A stretch of DNA of 53,215 nt from CAYUYV01 sp050331455 (GTDB taxonomy: Bacteria > Pseudomonadota > Alphaproteobacteria > JAJFIK01). Positions 28,312-37,263 of this stretch are shown piece after piece. Position 1 is the first letter of the stretch, and each line of letters starts with the position of its first letter. Where the stretch lies: positions 1 to 53,215 of the forward strand of contig JBHJGV010000056.1 of the NCBI GenBank assembly GCA_050331455.1, given 5' to 3'. Position numbers and translations under genes: made by a program. The notes beneath the pieces are model-generated. The model searched no databases, had not been told where the DNA came from, and was given only the letters and a program-made list of their open reading frames with translations.

Positions 28312-28857
28312 TCACCCGACGCGGCGGGTGGCGGACCAGAAGCACAGGCCTCCGCCGGTCATCAACAGCCAGATCATCAGCGCATCGTGGGTTCCGTTGG
28401 GCGCGAAGGGAACAAGGACCGCTCCCCGATGCTCGGCCCCTAGAATGGTGCAATAGATGCCCCGGCAGGCCTTGCGGTTATAGCGCACCTGCACCGGTGC
28501 GCCCTGTTCGACCAGAACGCTGAGGCTCTGGGGTCCGCGGGCCCCGAAAAACTCCGTATGGGAAAAGACGCGCCGCGCGATCTTGAGCTGGAAGTGCGTC
28601 GTGCAAACAAGCCCGAGGCTGCGGCTCAAACACCAGGACTGACCATTGAGGGGCACACCGCCGGCAACCGTCGCCTCGTTGCGCTCCAGCGCGCCGAACA
28701 GGCCCATGGCCGGTGCCGCGAACACGTAAACGAACCCCAGCAGAACGAGAAAGATCCGCGTGCGAATGTGATTGGTCACCCGCCCGCGATTGGCCTGACC
28801 TCGACGGCCTGCCTGCCCGGTGCGCTGTCCTGAACCGCCCTGTTGTCTCACCGTCAT
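28312..28857 (-). CDS. Hypothetical membrane protein
   Basis: A 181-residue protein with a basic, Gln/Gly/Arg-rich N-terminal tail, one membrane helix at about 30-52 (TRIFLVLLGFVYVFAAPAMG), a Cys-containing extracytoplasmic region (WCLSRSLGLVCTTHF and KACRGIYCTILGAE, four Cys that could form two disulfides), and a second helix near the C-terminus (ALMIWLLMTGGGLCFWSA). I do not recognise the family. Its ATG overlaps the stop of the aminotransferase gene (28854-28857), so it is translationally coupled to it. The upstream frame to 28905 is inside that gene. Confidence 0.6.
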   Translation of the reverse strand: MTVRQQGGSGQRTGQAGRRGQANRGRVTNHIRTRIFLVLLGFVYVFAAPAMGLFGALERNEATVAGGVPLNGQSWCLSRSLGLVCTTHFQLKIARRVFSHTEFFGARGPQSLSVLVEQGAPVQVRYNRKACRGIYCTILGAEHRGAVLVPFAPNGTHDALMIWLLMTGGGLCFWSATRRVG

Positions 28858-30101
28858 TCCTCCACAGCGCCAGTGTTGGATGGGTCCAGCTGGCGGGGGC
28901 ACCACTGCTCCAGGCGCCGGATGGCTTCATCCGCCTGGGCCGCACCGCCGGCGAAGGAAAACCGGACCGTGCCGGCGCCGCGGACATCGTCGAAATCGAG
29001 GCCCGGCGTGATCGCAAGGCCCGTATCTTGGAGCAGGCGGCTGCAAAAGGTCGTGGACTCCATGCCGAAACGCCCGATGCCCCCATAGACGTAAAACGCG
29101 CCATCGGCCCGGGAAAGATCCGTAAAGCCAAGACGCGGCAGCGCATCCACAAGCCGGTCGCGGGCCCGGGTGTAATCGCGCACGACGGCATCATAGGCCG
29201 CAATGGACTCTGGTTCAAAGGCGGCCAGGGCCGCATGCTGCCCCAGTGTCGGTGGAGCCACCATGAGGTTCTGGGCCAGGCATTCGATGGTGCGGGTCAG
29301 GCCCGGCGGCACGACCGTCCATCCGATCCGCCAGCCGGCCATGCAGTAATATTTCGAAAAGCTGTTGACGACGATCGCATCCGTCCCGGTGGCCAGGGCG
29401 CAAGGGGTCCGGCGGCCGGTCTGGGACCGGTCATGTTCCAGACCGTGATAGATCTCGTCCACGATAAACGGAATGCCCGCGTCCCGCGCGAGATCGGCGC
29501 AGCGTGCCAGGTCCTCCGCAGGCAGAACGGTACCCGTCGGATTGGCAGGGCTGGCCAGAAGCACGCCGTCAAGGCCCCCGGCGATAGCCCGTTCGAGCAT
29601 GGCCGGATCAAGGGCATGGCCGCGCGCCGGATCCGTCTCGATAAACACCGGCCTCAGGCCAAGCGCCTTCATGATGTTCGGATAAGCCGGATAAGAGGGG
29701 CGCGTCAGGCCCACCCGCGCCCCCGGCTCGAAGAGCGCAAGGAACAGGAATTGGAAAGCACTCGAAGACCCCGCCGTGACGGCCACCCGGTCCGGATCGA
29801 CCTCGATGCCATACTGCTCGCCATAGGCCCGGGCGATGCGTGCCCGAAGCGCGGGGATGCCCAGCGCCTCCGTGTAGGCCACCCGTCCGGTTTCCAACAC
29901 GCGGGCCGCCGCCCGGCGCACGGGTTCGGGCGCCGGCGCGGCCGGTTGGCCGATTTCCAGGTGGAGAACATCCCGGCCCTGAGCGTCCAGGCGATTGGCC
30001 TCGCTCATCACGTCCATGGCCAGGAAAGGCGCAACCTGGGCCCGCGTCGCCGGACCGGCGGGCGTGGACGAAGGGCGATCGTAACGAGCGGTCTCGGTCA
30101 T
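28854..30101 (-). CDS. Class I/II PLP-dependent aminotransferase
   Basis: A 415-residue fold-type I aminotransferase. The Schiff-base lysine is in VVNSFSKYYCMAGWRIGW (near residue 240), preceded by PFIVDEIYHGLE, and the Asn/Pro loop ASPANPTGTVL binds the cofactor. The sequence DVLHLEIGQPAAP near the N-terminus fits the aspartate/aromatic or alanine aminotransferase branch. The specific amino donor cannot be told. The downstream coupled membrane protein is its only operon partner. The start at 30101 follows a GGAGACCGCGCC leader. Confidence 0.88.
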   Translation of the reverse strand: MTETARYDRPSSTPAGPATRAQVAPFLAMDVMSEANRLDAQGRDVLHLEIGQPAAPAPEPVRRAAARVLETGRVAYTEALGIPALRARIARAYGEQYGIEVDPDRVAVTAGSSSAFQFLFLALFEPGARVGLTRPSYPAYPNIMKALGLRPVFIETDPARGHALDPAMLERAIAGGLDGVLLASPANPTGTVLPAEDLARCADLARDAGIPFIVDEIYHGLEHDRSQTGRRTPCALATGTDAIVVNSFSKYYCMAGWRIGWTVVPPGLTRTIECLAQNLMVAPPTLGQHAALAAFEPESIAAYDAVVRDYTRARDRLVDALPRLGFTDLSRADGAFYVYGGIGRFGMESTTFCSRLLQDTGLAITPGLDFDDVRGAGTVRFSFAGGAAQADEAIRRLEQWCPRQLDPSNTGAVEE

Positions 30102-30549
30102 GGCGCGGTCTCCTGTTTCGCGAGGGCGGAGCGTCTAGAACCGTGATCTGTCTATCATCCGCCCACAAACCACGCCGCGGCCCATACGGGACGACAGTCT
30201 CACCTGGATTCGGTCTATAGCGATCTGAGCCCATGCCCGGATGGAGGACAGATCCAAGGAAAACAGACCCGAAAAAAGCCCATGGGGCTTTCGGGCCCCA
30301 AAATTTCCGCAATGATGACTCGGGCCGGTCCCCATGACCCGCCACGGTCGTCCCTGAAGGGGCCGCAGAACTGTTTCCGCACGTTGTGCGAACCGAGAAA
30401 AACCGGGGCAAATGAGTAAAGCCGGTTTCGTCTTCACGGCTTCGCCGGATGACAGACCGGCCACGGAAAGGCACACTCCCGCCTATTATGGGGTTCACCA
30501 TGTTTGTCGGGCACGGCGCTGATATGCGGCGCTGGGCTGGCCCCGCATT
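30102..30549. other. 448-bp divergent intergenic region with a hairpin
   Basis: No gene was recognised. The region lies between the divergent aminotransferase and M48 protease genes and should hold both promoters. It contains a perfect 7-bp hairpin with a 3-base loop at 30275-30291 (AAAGCCC-ATG-GGGCTTT). An A-run on its left means that a minus-strand transcript would see the hairpin followed by a T-run, as in an intrinsic terminator. There is also an inverted repeat CGCAC-GTT-GTGCG at 30378-30390. These could mark an unannotated small RNA or a leader attenuator, but no partner gene shows it. Confidence 0.4.
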
Positions 30550-32040
30550 TTGATGACCAGGACAGATCGGCACCCAACCATGATGGCACAATCGGATCAC
30601 CGGGAGCACGTCTCTCACCCTGGCTTTGGCCCCTCCGCCTCGAGCGCAAAGGGAAAAGATCTGCCGGTGCGACGGCTGCGCCCCATGCTGCGCGCGGCGT
30701 TAGGCTGCCTCCTGATCCTGGCCATAATGGCCCTGCCATCCGGCGCCCGCGCCCAGAGCATCAGCCTGATCCGGGACGCGGAGACCGAGCGCATGATCCG
30801 CGCCTATTCGAACCCAATCCTGGCGGCGGCCGGTCTCCAGCCCAGTTCCGTGCGCATTTATCTCATCAACGACCCGGCCATCAACGCGTTCGTCACTGTA
30901 GGCCGGCGCATGTTCATCCATACGGGGCTGATCCTGGCCGCCGACACGCCGAACCAGATCGTCGGCGTGATCGCCCACGAAACCGGCCATATCGCCGGCG
31001 CCCATGTGGCACGCTTCGACGATGCTGCAGCGGCCGCCACGACGCCGGCCCTGGTCACCATGGCGCTCGGCATTCTGGCGGTCGCCGCCGGTGCACCCGA
31101 TGCCGGACTGGCCCTGCTCCTGGGCGGCCAGCATGTGGCCCAACGCCGCTTCTTGTCCTTCAGCCGGATCCAGGAGGCTTCCGCCGACCAGGCGGCCGTC
31201 ACCTATCTCGACTCCCTGGGGATTTCGTCCCAGGGCCTCATCGAGTTTTTCGGCAAGTTCCGGGATCAGGAACTGCTCGTGCCCGGCCGGCGCGATCCCT
31301 TCGTGCGCACCCACCCCCTGTCCAGCGACCGGATCGGCGCCCTGCGCAGCCGCGTCGCCGAATCGCCCCACACGCAAAAATCCGATACGCCCGAGGACAT
31401 CCGCCAACTCAATCTGGTCAAGGCCAAGATCCGGGGCTTCCTGGACCGACCGGAAGTGACCTTCCGGCGCTACCCGGACAGCGATACGTCCCAGGAGGCC
31501 CGCTATGCCCGCACGGTCGCCCATTTCCAGCGCGGTTCGGTCGACTTGGCCCTTGCGGAGGTCGATCCGCTGATCGCGACTGACCCGCAAAACCCCTATT
31601 TCCGGGAACTGAAGGGCCAAGCCCTGTTCGAAAGCGGCCGTCCCGCCGATGCCGTGGTCTCCTACCGCGAGGCCGTACAGCTTCTGCCGACTGAGGGTCT
31701 CTTCAAGCTCCTCCTTGGCCAGGCCCTTCTCGCCACCGATGAGGTTGGGACGGATAAGGCCGTCGCCGAACAGGCGCTCGTGCACCTGAAGGCGGCGGCG
31801 CGCCAGGACGGGGAAAACTCCTTCGTGTGGCACCAGCTCGCCATCGCCTATTCCCGGCTGGAAAACGAGACCATGGCCAATCTGGCGACGGCGGAGCGCT
31901 TCTACATCGCCGGCAATGCGGGCCGCGCCGCCCGGTTTGCCGCACGGGCGCGCAGCCGCCTGCCGCCCGGCTCGCCGGAGTGGAACCGCGCCAATGACAT
32001 CCTCCAGGCGAGTCAGGAAGCCGCCCGCCGGCGGCGCTGA
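30550..32040 (+). CDS. Periplasmic M48 metalloprotease with TPR repeats (BepA/YfgC-like)
   Basis: A zinc protease with chaperone-like repeats, of the type that maintains outer-membrane protein assembly. The signal peptide is MLRAALGCLLILAIMALPSG, about residues 46-69 from the first possible start. The zinc motif is HETGH at 143-147, with the third Glu in QEASADQAAVTYL. The second half (about 320-480) has tetratricopeptide-like helices (ARTVAHFQRGSVDLALAEVD, FRELKGQALFESGRPADAVV). The start is uncertain: TTG 30550, ATG 30553, 30580 or 30685 are in frame, and the last gives the tightest signal peptide. It is followed 87 bp later by the DsbA-like gene, another envelope-folding protein. Confidence 0.88.
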   Translation: MMTRTDRHPTMMAQSDHREHVSHPGFGPSASSAKGKDLPVRRLRPMLRAALGCLLILAIMALPSGARAQSISLIRDAETERMIRAYSNPILAAAGLQPSSVRIYLINDPAINAFVTVGRRMFIHTGLILAADTPNQIVGVIAHETGHIAGAHVARFDDAAAAATTPALVTMALGILAVAAGAPDAGLALLLGGQHVAQRRFLSFSRIQEASADQAAVTYLDSLGISSQGLIEFFGKFRDQELLVPGRRDPFVRTHPLSSDRIGALRSRVAESPHTQKSDTPEDIRQLNLVKAKIRGFLDRPEVTFRRYPDSDTSQEARYARTVAHFQRGSVDLALAEVDPLIATDPQNPYFRELKGQALFESGRPADAVVSYREAVQLLPTEGLFKLLLGQALLATDEVGTDKAVAEQALVHLKAAARQDGENSFVWHQLAIAYSRLENETMANLATAERFYIAGNAGRAARFAARARSRLPPGSPEWNRANDILQASQEAARRRR

Positions 32041-32127
32041 CGCGCCTACACGCCCCCCGTCCACACTCAAGAACGCGGCGAACCGCCCGCGCCACCCAAC
32101 CGCACCATGACATCCGAGGAGATGACC

Positions 32128-32880
32128 ATGACCCGCCGCCTCACGACCCTGACCGCCTGTGCCGCCACGGCGGTCGCCGCCGCGGGACTCACCGCCCTGG
32201 CCCTGTCCGCCTCGGCCCGGGCCGACAAGGTGGCCGTGCCCGACGCACTCCGCGAGCAGGTGCGCCAAGTCATCATGGACAATCCGGAAATCATCATCGA
32301 AGCCCTCGATGCCTTCGAACAGCGCCGGGAACGGGAAGCCGAGGGCGCCCAAAAAGAAGCCATCGGCGCCAATATGGATGCGCTCTGGTCGCTGCCGGGC
32401 CTCCATGTGGCCGGCAATCCCACGGGCAAGATCAAGATGGTCGAGTTCTTCGACTATCGGTGCGGCTTCTGCAAACAGGCGATGCCATCAGTCATCGAGA
32501 TGATCGAGGAAAACAAGGACCTGGCGGTCGCTTTTGTGGAGTTTCCCATCCTCAGCCCGGAATCGGTGACCGCGTCCAAGGCCGCCATCGCTGCGGGCTT
32601 CCAGGACCGCTATTTCGACATGCACCGGGCCCTGATGAAGGCCAGCGGATCGCTGAACGAGGCGCGGATCATGGCAATCGCCTCAAATCTCGGCCTCGAT
32701 ACCAAGCGTCTGAAAAAAGACATGGCCAGCGAGAAAACCGACACGATCGTACAGGCCCATCGGGACATGGCGACCACGTTGCGCGTCAACGGGACGCCGA
32801 GCTTCATCATCGGGTCGGAGCCGGTCACCGGCTGGCGCGAGGACATGGTGCGCCACCTGCTCGCCGAAGCGAAGCCCTGA
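32128..32880 (+). CDS. DsbA-family thiol-disulfide oxidoreductase
   Basis: A 250-residue periplasmic thioredoxin-fold protein. The signal peptide has a long Ala-rich core (TACAATAVAAAGLTALALSA) cut near residue 32. A helical N-terminal extension (about 38-85) is typical of the Com1/ScsC-like branch, which can trimerise. The active site is CGFC at 112-115 in DYRCGFCKQ, and the cis-Pro loop is NGTPSFIIG. ATG 32128 is chosen because GAGGAG sits six bases upstream; ATG 32107 is less well placed. It forms or isomerises disulfides of exported proteins. Confidence 0.9.
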   Translation: MTRRLTTLTACAATAVAAAGLTALALSASARADKVAVPDALREQVRQVIMDNPEIIIEALDAFEQRREREAEGAQKEAIGANMDALWSLPGLHVAGNPTGKIKMVEFFDYRCGFCKQAMPSVIEMIEENKDLAVAFVEFPILSPESVTASKAAIAAGFQDRYFDMHRALMKASGSLNEARIMAIASNLGLDTKRLKKDMASEKTDTIVQAHRDMATTLRVNGTPSFIIGSEPVTGWREDMVRHLLAEAKP

Positions 32881-32941
32881 CGTCCCCACCCCGACCGTGA
32901 CCCGCCCGGCGGGCTGTCCGGCCCGCGGGCCATCCGGGGGT

Positions 32942-32992
32942 CAATCTCAACGAAAGGCCAATCTCAACGAAAGGCCAACCTCAACAAAAGGT
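32942..32992 (+). repeat. 17-bp tandem repeat, three units
   Basis: Three consecutive 17-base units, two identical (CAATCTCAACGAAAGGC) and one with three changes, fill the gap between the convergent DsbA-like and O-antigen-ligase-like genes. The array is non-coding and differs in sequence from the 15-bp and 18-bp arrays elsewhere in the window. Confidence 0.85.
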
Positions 32993-33018
32993 CGGCTTCA
33001 CTGAGCCGTGGGGCCGAC

Positions 33019-34371
33019 TTAACCGAGGGGGATCGGACGGCCGCGAACGGGCGCGGGACGGTCCTGTTGCTGGATCGGCTTTGGATCGGGGCGCTTCCTG
33101 CGGTCATCCACATCGATCATCCAGGCGCCCGCTCCCAGCAGCAACATGACCTGCGGCAGGGCAGTGCCGAAAAAATGCACAGTGCCGCCGGCGATGATGA
33201 TCGCGAGCATGCAGAACACCCATCCCCTGCGATACATGCTCAGGTCCCTTTGGACAAAGCTGCGCCGGACGACCATGACCGTGAGCCCGACAAAACAGGC
33301 TGCGATCAAAAGAAAGCCGGGCAGGCCGTACCGCATGGCGATATAGAGCCAGAAGTTATCGACCGAAGCCACCATCCACTCCGGACGTTGCCAGTCATTG
33401 AGACCGATCCCGAAAATGGGATGCCGATACACCTCCGCGGTTCCGTATTGCCAAATCCGGATACGGTTGTAGGCGCTCGACGTGTTGAAGGATGCATAGC
33501 TGACGAGAAGGCCGAATGGGCCCCGATTGCTGAGAAAGGTGAGAGCAACATACATCGTCGCGAAGATCGATGTGATCAGCATCCACCGCTTCTTGAACGT
33601 GCGCGTCACGATGTCAAAGCCCGACAGAAACAATTGGATGACGAGGATCAAGACCGTGGCCGACGACAGGGAGGTGAACCCGGCAAGGACGACGAAGGTC
33701 CCGGTGACGGCGGTTTTTAAGAAACCGCTTCGCGCGTTGACAACATAGATGGCCAGGCTCAGCAGGCTCGCACAGAAAACGCCGAGCAAAATCGAGTGGT
33801 TGAACACCCCCCAGGCCCGCACGAGACCCGCCCGCACGTCATAGGTCGCACTCGGAACATTTCCGAACATGCTGAAAAATTCTCGGAGGGGTCGCTGACC
33901 TGTCAGCGATTCCATTAAGAAAAACGGGCTCAGCAGGACCACGATCACGACCACGAAGGTCACGAAAAGACGGAATTGTTTGGCGCTGCGGATGAATACG
34001 CGTCCGACCAGATAGGCACCGAAACACTCCAGGATATAGATGGCAGAGCCTTCATAGGTGGACGAGAAGCCGTGATTGACCGCCAGGGCCAGCATCACCC
34101 AGAGCACATGGCCCAGGAGCGCCAGATCCAGAATCCGCCCGCGGTTCAGATCCTTCGAGACCAAACCGTAGACCGTCAGTGGAAAGACGAGCAGAAGGAA
34201 AAGCCGGCTCATGGATAAGTTCAGCGACCCGATGAGCACATAGACCGGTATCAGCAGGGAAACAACGAACGCCATGGGAATGAGAGGCCAGCCGGTCGCC
34301 TCCGTGGTGGCGGCGCGCACGGGCCGGGCCGCTGGGTTCATGGGCGCCGCCTGGTCGATCGACGCGGTCAT
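33019..34371 (-). CDS. O-antigen ligase/polymerase (Wzy_C/WaaL-like) membrane protein
   Basis: A 450-residue integral membrane protein with about 11-12 hydrophobic segments. The large periplasmic loop ends in the family segment HPIFGIGLNDWQ (the Wzy_C-type HPxxGxG motif), followed by NFWLYIAMRYGLPGFLLIA. It would join or polymerise glycan repeats on a lipid carrier for surface polysaccharide. The ATG at 34371 precedes a short cytoplasmic tail; the open frame to 34587 is not protein-like. The coding sequence is visibly richer in A and T than its neighbours and it stands alone without other glycan genes, so it may have been acquired. Confidence 0.85.
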   Translation of the reverse strand: MTASIDQAAPMNPAARPVRAATTEATGWPLIPMAFVVSLLIPVYVLIGSLNLSMSRLFLLLVFPLTVYGLVSKDLNRGRILDLALLGHVLWVMLALAVNHGFSSTYEGSAIYILECFGAYLVGRVFIRSAKQFRLFVTFVVVIVVLLSPFFLMESLTGQRPLREFFSMFGNVPSATYDVRAGLVRAWGVFNHSILLGVFCASLLSLAIYVVNARSGFLKTAVTGTFVVLAGFTSLSSATVLILVIQLFLSGFDIVTRTFKKRWMLITSIFATMYVALTFLSNRGPFGLLVSYASFNTSSAYNRIRIWQYGTAEVYRHPIFGIGLNDWQRPEWMVASVDNFWLYIAMRYGLPGFLLIAACFVGLTVMVVRRSFVQRDLSMYRRGWVFCMLAIIIAGGTVHFFGTALPQVMLLLGAGAWMIDVDDRRKRPDPKPIQQQDRPAPVRGRPIPLG

Positions 34372-34601
34372 GCCAATTGTCACGTCTGCACTTCCCACAG
34401 TTATCGGCCGGTCCTTCGGCCCGTTTCCCCTTCGGCCGCCCCCGCGGCGGGGGGCTGGACGGGATGGTCCCAACCGGATGAGACTGGCGTTCACGACCTG
34501 AAAGCAACCCGCGCCCGCTCCCGAAGAGCGGGGCCCATGGACCGGCCAGAGAACGCGCTGCGAAAAATCGCCAATCTGAGCCAGCACTCAAGGATCATCT
34601 C

Positions 34602-35249
34602 ATGCGTCAGTTTTTGGCGACCGTCCTTTTCGCTTCGTTATGCCTGGCCACGCCGAGCCGGGCCCAAACCCAGGACCCCAGCGAAATGCTGCCGGGCTTC
34701 GACATTCCCAGTCTGCAGCGGATCCTCACGGATTTCGGGTATCGCTCGGCGGTGCGTGGTTTCGCCGACGGCAGCCAGGCCCTCAATGTCCTCAGCCCCA
34801 ACAATCTCCGATTCATCATGCTTCCCTCGGCCTGCGGTGAGGGCCGCTGCGCCGCGGTGCGCATCATCGCCCTGTTCGCCGCCGGGGAAGAGCCCTACCG
34901 GCTCGACCGCCTCAACGCCTTCAATAACACCTACGCCTTCATCAAGGCCTTCAAGATCGGCGAGGATGCCGCGGTCTCCCGATATCTCACCGCCGATTAC
35001 GGCCTTCCCAAGGGCAATGTCGTGGTGAATGTCGCCGCATTTGAAACCATCGCGCGCCGCCTCCTGCCCTTTATTGCACCACTCGACGCTCCCGAAGAGG
35101 GTGCCGAGAAAGGTCCGCGGGTGGATGCGTCCCTCAACGCGACCGATGTCGCTTATGAGGATGACCAGATGTCCGGTCACGCGGCGCAGATCCTGTCCCT
35201 GTTTCCCGACGGTCAGATCGATCCGACCCTCCTCAACGGATCGCCATAG
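34602..35249 (+). CDS. Exported YbjN domain-containing protein
   Basis: A 215-residue protein with a clear signal peptide (MRQFLATVLFASLCLATPSR, cleavage before QTQD) and a YbjN (DUF1790-type) domain from about residue 33 to 155 (LQRILTDFGY, IRIIALFA-like strand, RLNAFNNTYAFIKAF). Such domains resemble type III secretion chaperones in fold and their function is poorly known. The C-terminal 60 residues are acidic and probably flexible. A hairpin terminator shared with thiG lies 31 bp after the stop. Confidence 0.82.
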   Translation: MRQFLATVLFASLCLATPSRAQTQDPSEMLPGFDIPSLQRILTDFGYRSAVRGFADGSQALNVLSPNNLRFIMLPSACGEGRCAAVRIIALFAAGEEPYRLDRLNAFNNTYAFIKAFKIGEDAAVSRYLTADYGLPKGNVVVNVAAFETIARRLLPFIAPLDAPEEGAEKGPRVDASLNATDVAYEDDQMSGHAAQILSLFPDGQIDPTLLNGSP

Positions 35250-35279
35250 GCCGATCTCGATCCGGGGGGCTCGATTCGG

Positions 35280-35299
35280 GGGGCGCCCAAGGGCGCCCC
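35280..35299. terminator. Bidirectional hairpin between YbjN gene and thiG
   Basis: A perfect 9-bp GC stem (GGGGCGCCC / GGGCGCCCC) with a 2-base AA loop sits in the 50-bp gap between convergent stop codons. It lacks long T-runs but placement and symmetry fit a transcription end for both genes. Confidence 0.6.
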
Positions 35300-36073
35300 T
35301 TAGATCAGCCCGGCCAGAGGCGAGGACGGATCGGCATAGCGCCGGCGCGGCATGCGGCCGGCGAGATAGGCGAACCGTCCCGCCTCCACGGCATGGCGCA
35401 TGGCATAGGCCATCTTGATGGGATCGCGGGCCTCTGCGATGGCCGAGTTCATCAAGACCGCATCGCAACCCAGTTCCATGGCCACGGATGCGTCGGACGC
35501 CGTTCCCACCCCCGCATCGACGAGCACCGGCACCCGCGCTTCTTCCACGATGAGGCGGATATTCACCTTGTTCTGGATGCCGAGACCCGAGCCGATCGGC
35601 GCGCCCAAGGGCATGATCGCGCAGCAGCCCATGCGCTCCAGTTCCTTGGCGGCAATGGGATCATCGCTGCAATAGACCATCACTTCGAAGCCATCCTGCA
35701 GCAGCAGTTCGGCCGCCCTGACCGTTTCGCGCATGTTTGGGTAAAGCGTCTTGGGATCGCCCAACACTTCGAGTTTCACGAGGGACCAGCCCCCGGCTTC
35801 CCGGGCGAGCCGCAGGGTGCGCACCGCATCCTCGCCGGTGAAACAGCCCGCCGTGTTGGGAAGGAACGTGTATTTCTGCGGGCTGATATGATCGACCAAC
35901 ATCGGCTTGGAGCGGTCCGTCAGATTCACCCGGCGCACAGCCACCGTGATGATTTCCGCGCCCGATGCCTCCAGGGCCCGGGCGTTTTGGGCATAGGAGG
36001 CATATTTGCCGGTGCCGATAATGAGCCGGGACGCAAAGCGCCGGCCCGCGATGATCATGGGGTCGTCGATCAC
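35300..36073 (-). CDS. thiG: Thiazole synthase ThiG
   Basis: A 257-residue TIM-barrel enzyme that builds the thiazole phosphate of thiamine from deoxyxylulose phosphate, dehydroglycine and ThiS thiocarboxylate. The N-terminus (ASRLIIGTGKYASYAQ), the Schiff-base Lys in SLVKLEVLGD, and the phosphate loops GAPIGSGLGI and VDAGVGTASDAS are all present. I chose GTG 36073, 4 bp after the thiS stop, because GGAGGAGGA lies seven bases upstream; the frame runs to 36178 but overlaps thiS. No thiO, thiC or thiE is adjacent, so the pathway is dispersed. Confidence 0.93.
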   Translation of the reverse strand: MIDDPMIIAGRRFASRLIIGTGKYASYAQNARALEASGAEIITVAVRRVNLTDRSKPMLVDHISPQKYTFLPNTAGCFTGEDAVRTLRLAREAGGWSLVKLEVLGDPKTLYPNMRETVRAAELLLQDGFEVMVYCSDDPIAAKELERMGCCAIMPLGAPIGSGLGIQNKVNIRLIVEEARVPVLVDAGVGTASDASVAMELGCDAVLMNSAIAEARDPIKMAYAMRHAVEAGRFAYLAGRMPRRRYADPSSPLAGLI

Positions 36074-36077
36074 GCCC

Positions 36078-36278
36078 TCATCCTCCTCCGATGAAATGCA
36101 CGATTTCCAGGCGGTCGCCGTCTGCCAAGTCGGTTTCGGCGAACAGGGACCGGGGCACGATCTCCAGATTGCGCTCAACGGCGATCTTGGCCACTGGCAG
36201 ATCCAGATGGTCCAGCAATCCGTGCACGGTCATGGGGCCGTCCACGGTTCTGGTTTCGCCATTGATGGTCAATTTCAC
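36078..36278 (-). CDS. thiS: Sulfur carrier protein ThiS
   Basis: A 66-residue ubiquitin-fold sulfur carrier. It has the beta-grasp start KLTINGETRTVDGPMTVHGL and ends with the essential diglycine (VHFIGGG), the site of adenylation and thiocarboxylate formation. The start is a GTG at 36278; the frame continues upstream to 36629 in antisense to aroQ but lacks coding character. It is directly followed by thiG, its partner in thiazole synthesis. Confidence 0.9.
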   Translation of the reverse strand: MKLTINGETRTVDGPMTVHGLLDHLDLPVAKIAVERNLEIVPRSLFAETDLADGDRLEIVHFIGGG

Positions 36279-36385
36279 GGCAGTGTAGCCCCTGTGATGG
36301 TCCCAACGCGCAGTGTTCAAGCCACTGCCCGGGATGTATGCGTTTGCGCGGATCGGCACAAGCGCGCAAGGAAAGGACCGCCCCG

Positions 36386-36871
36386 ATGACCCAAGGCCCT
36401 TTAAGCCCTGATGGTCCCCAGAGCAGCGACGGCACCCGTCGGCGCATCGCCGTGCTGAACGGTCCGAATCTGAACCTGCTGGGGACCCGGGAACCGGAGA
36501 TCTATGGCTCGACGACCCTTGCGGATATTGAGGCGATGATGCGCGAGCGCGCAAAGGCGCTGGGTTTCGATCTCGACTTTCGCCAGAGCAATGCCGAAGG
36601 AACGATGATCGACTGGATCCACGAGGCACGGGGCACGGCGCACGGGATCATCATCAATGCCGGCGCCTACAGCCACACATCCATCGCCCTCTATGACGCT
36701 CTCCTGAGTTACGAGGGGGTGGTGATCGAGGTCCACTTGTCCAATCTGTTTAAACGTGAGACGTTCCGCCACCACTCCATGGTCACGCCCGCAGCCCTGG
36801 GGCTGATTTGCGGTTTCGGTGCAACGGGTTATCTCCTCGCCTTGGACGCTCTCGCAGCCCAATGGGGATGA
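36386..36871 (+). CDS. aroQ: Type II 3-dehydroquinate dehydratase
   Basis: A 161-residue dodecameric shikimate-pathway enzyme. The signature RIAVLNGPNLNLLGTREPEI is followed by the catalytic Tyr in IYGSTTL; the catalytic His region is INAGAYSHTSIA and the substrate-binding VIEVHLSN follows. The N-terminus has about 19 extra polar residues compared with the usual 145-150. ATG 36386 has AAGGAAAGGA upstream. It precedes accB-accC in the same direction, a gene order common in proteobacteria; a tandem-repeat gap of nearly 400 bp separates them. Confidence 0.95.
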   Translation: MTQGPLSPDGPQSSDGTRRRIAVLNGPNLNLLGTREPEIYGSTTLADIEAMMRERAKALGFDLDFRQSNAEGTMIDWIHEARGTAHGIIINAGAYSHTSIALYDALLSYEGVVIEVHLSNLFKRETFRHHSMVTPAALGLICGFGATGYLLALDALAAQWG

Positions 36872-36970
36872 CCGGCCGGACGACCCGGCTCCGGCCTTTT
36901 CGGCCTCGGACCGTCCAGCCCTGGACACTCCAAGCCCAATTTGGCGAACGCGACAGTCCGGGGTCGGAAA

Positions 36971-37024
36971 GGGCCTGGGGTCGCAAAAGGGCCTGGGGTC
37001 GCAAAAGGGCCCGGGGTCGCAAAA
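36971..37024 (+). repeat. 18-bp tandem repeat in the aroQ-accB gap
   Basis: Three 18-base units (GGGCCTGGGGTCGCAAAA, the third with one change) lie head to tail, with a degenerate partial unit before and after. The rest of the 392-bp gap between aroQ and accB holds no recognisable gene and probably carries the accBC promoter after about 37080. Confidence 0.85.
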
Positions 37025-37263
37025 GGGCAGTGGCGGGGAATGCGATGCAGGTCTCGCGGCGCACAACACTCCGCCGGCGGATTCGAGGATAACCAGATCT
37101 TGGCTTTATGGCGCGCATGGCCGTGCGACTCCCGTCATCTTTTGGTCGTCCGGACCCGCTCCCGGACTCAATCCGGGCATGCGTCCCATCGCGCCCGAGG
37201 CGATACAGGACGGTCCGGGATCCGCGTGATCCCGCGTCATGGCGTAATCGAAAGGCCGATATC

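Noticed and set aside
36279..36385. TPP riboswitch before thiS
   Set aside because: The divergent gap to aroQ is only 107 bp and the CTGAGA-type conserved core was not found.
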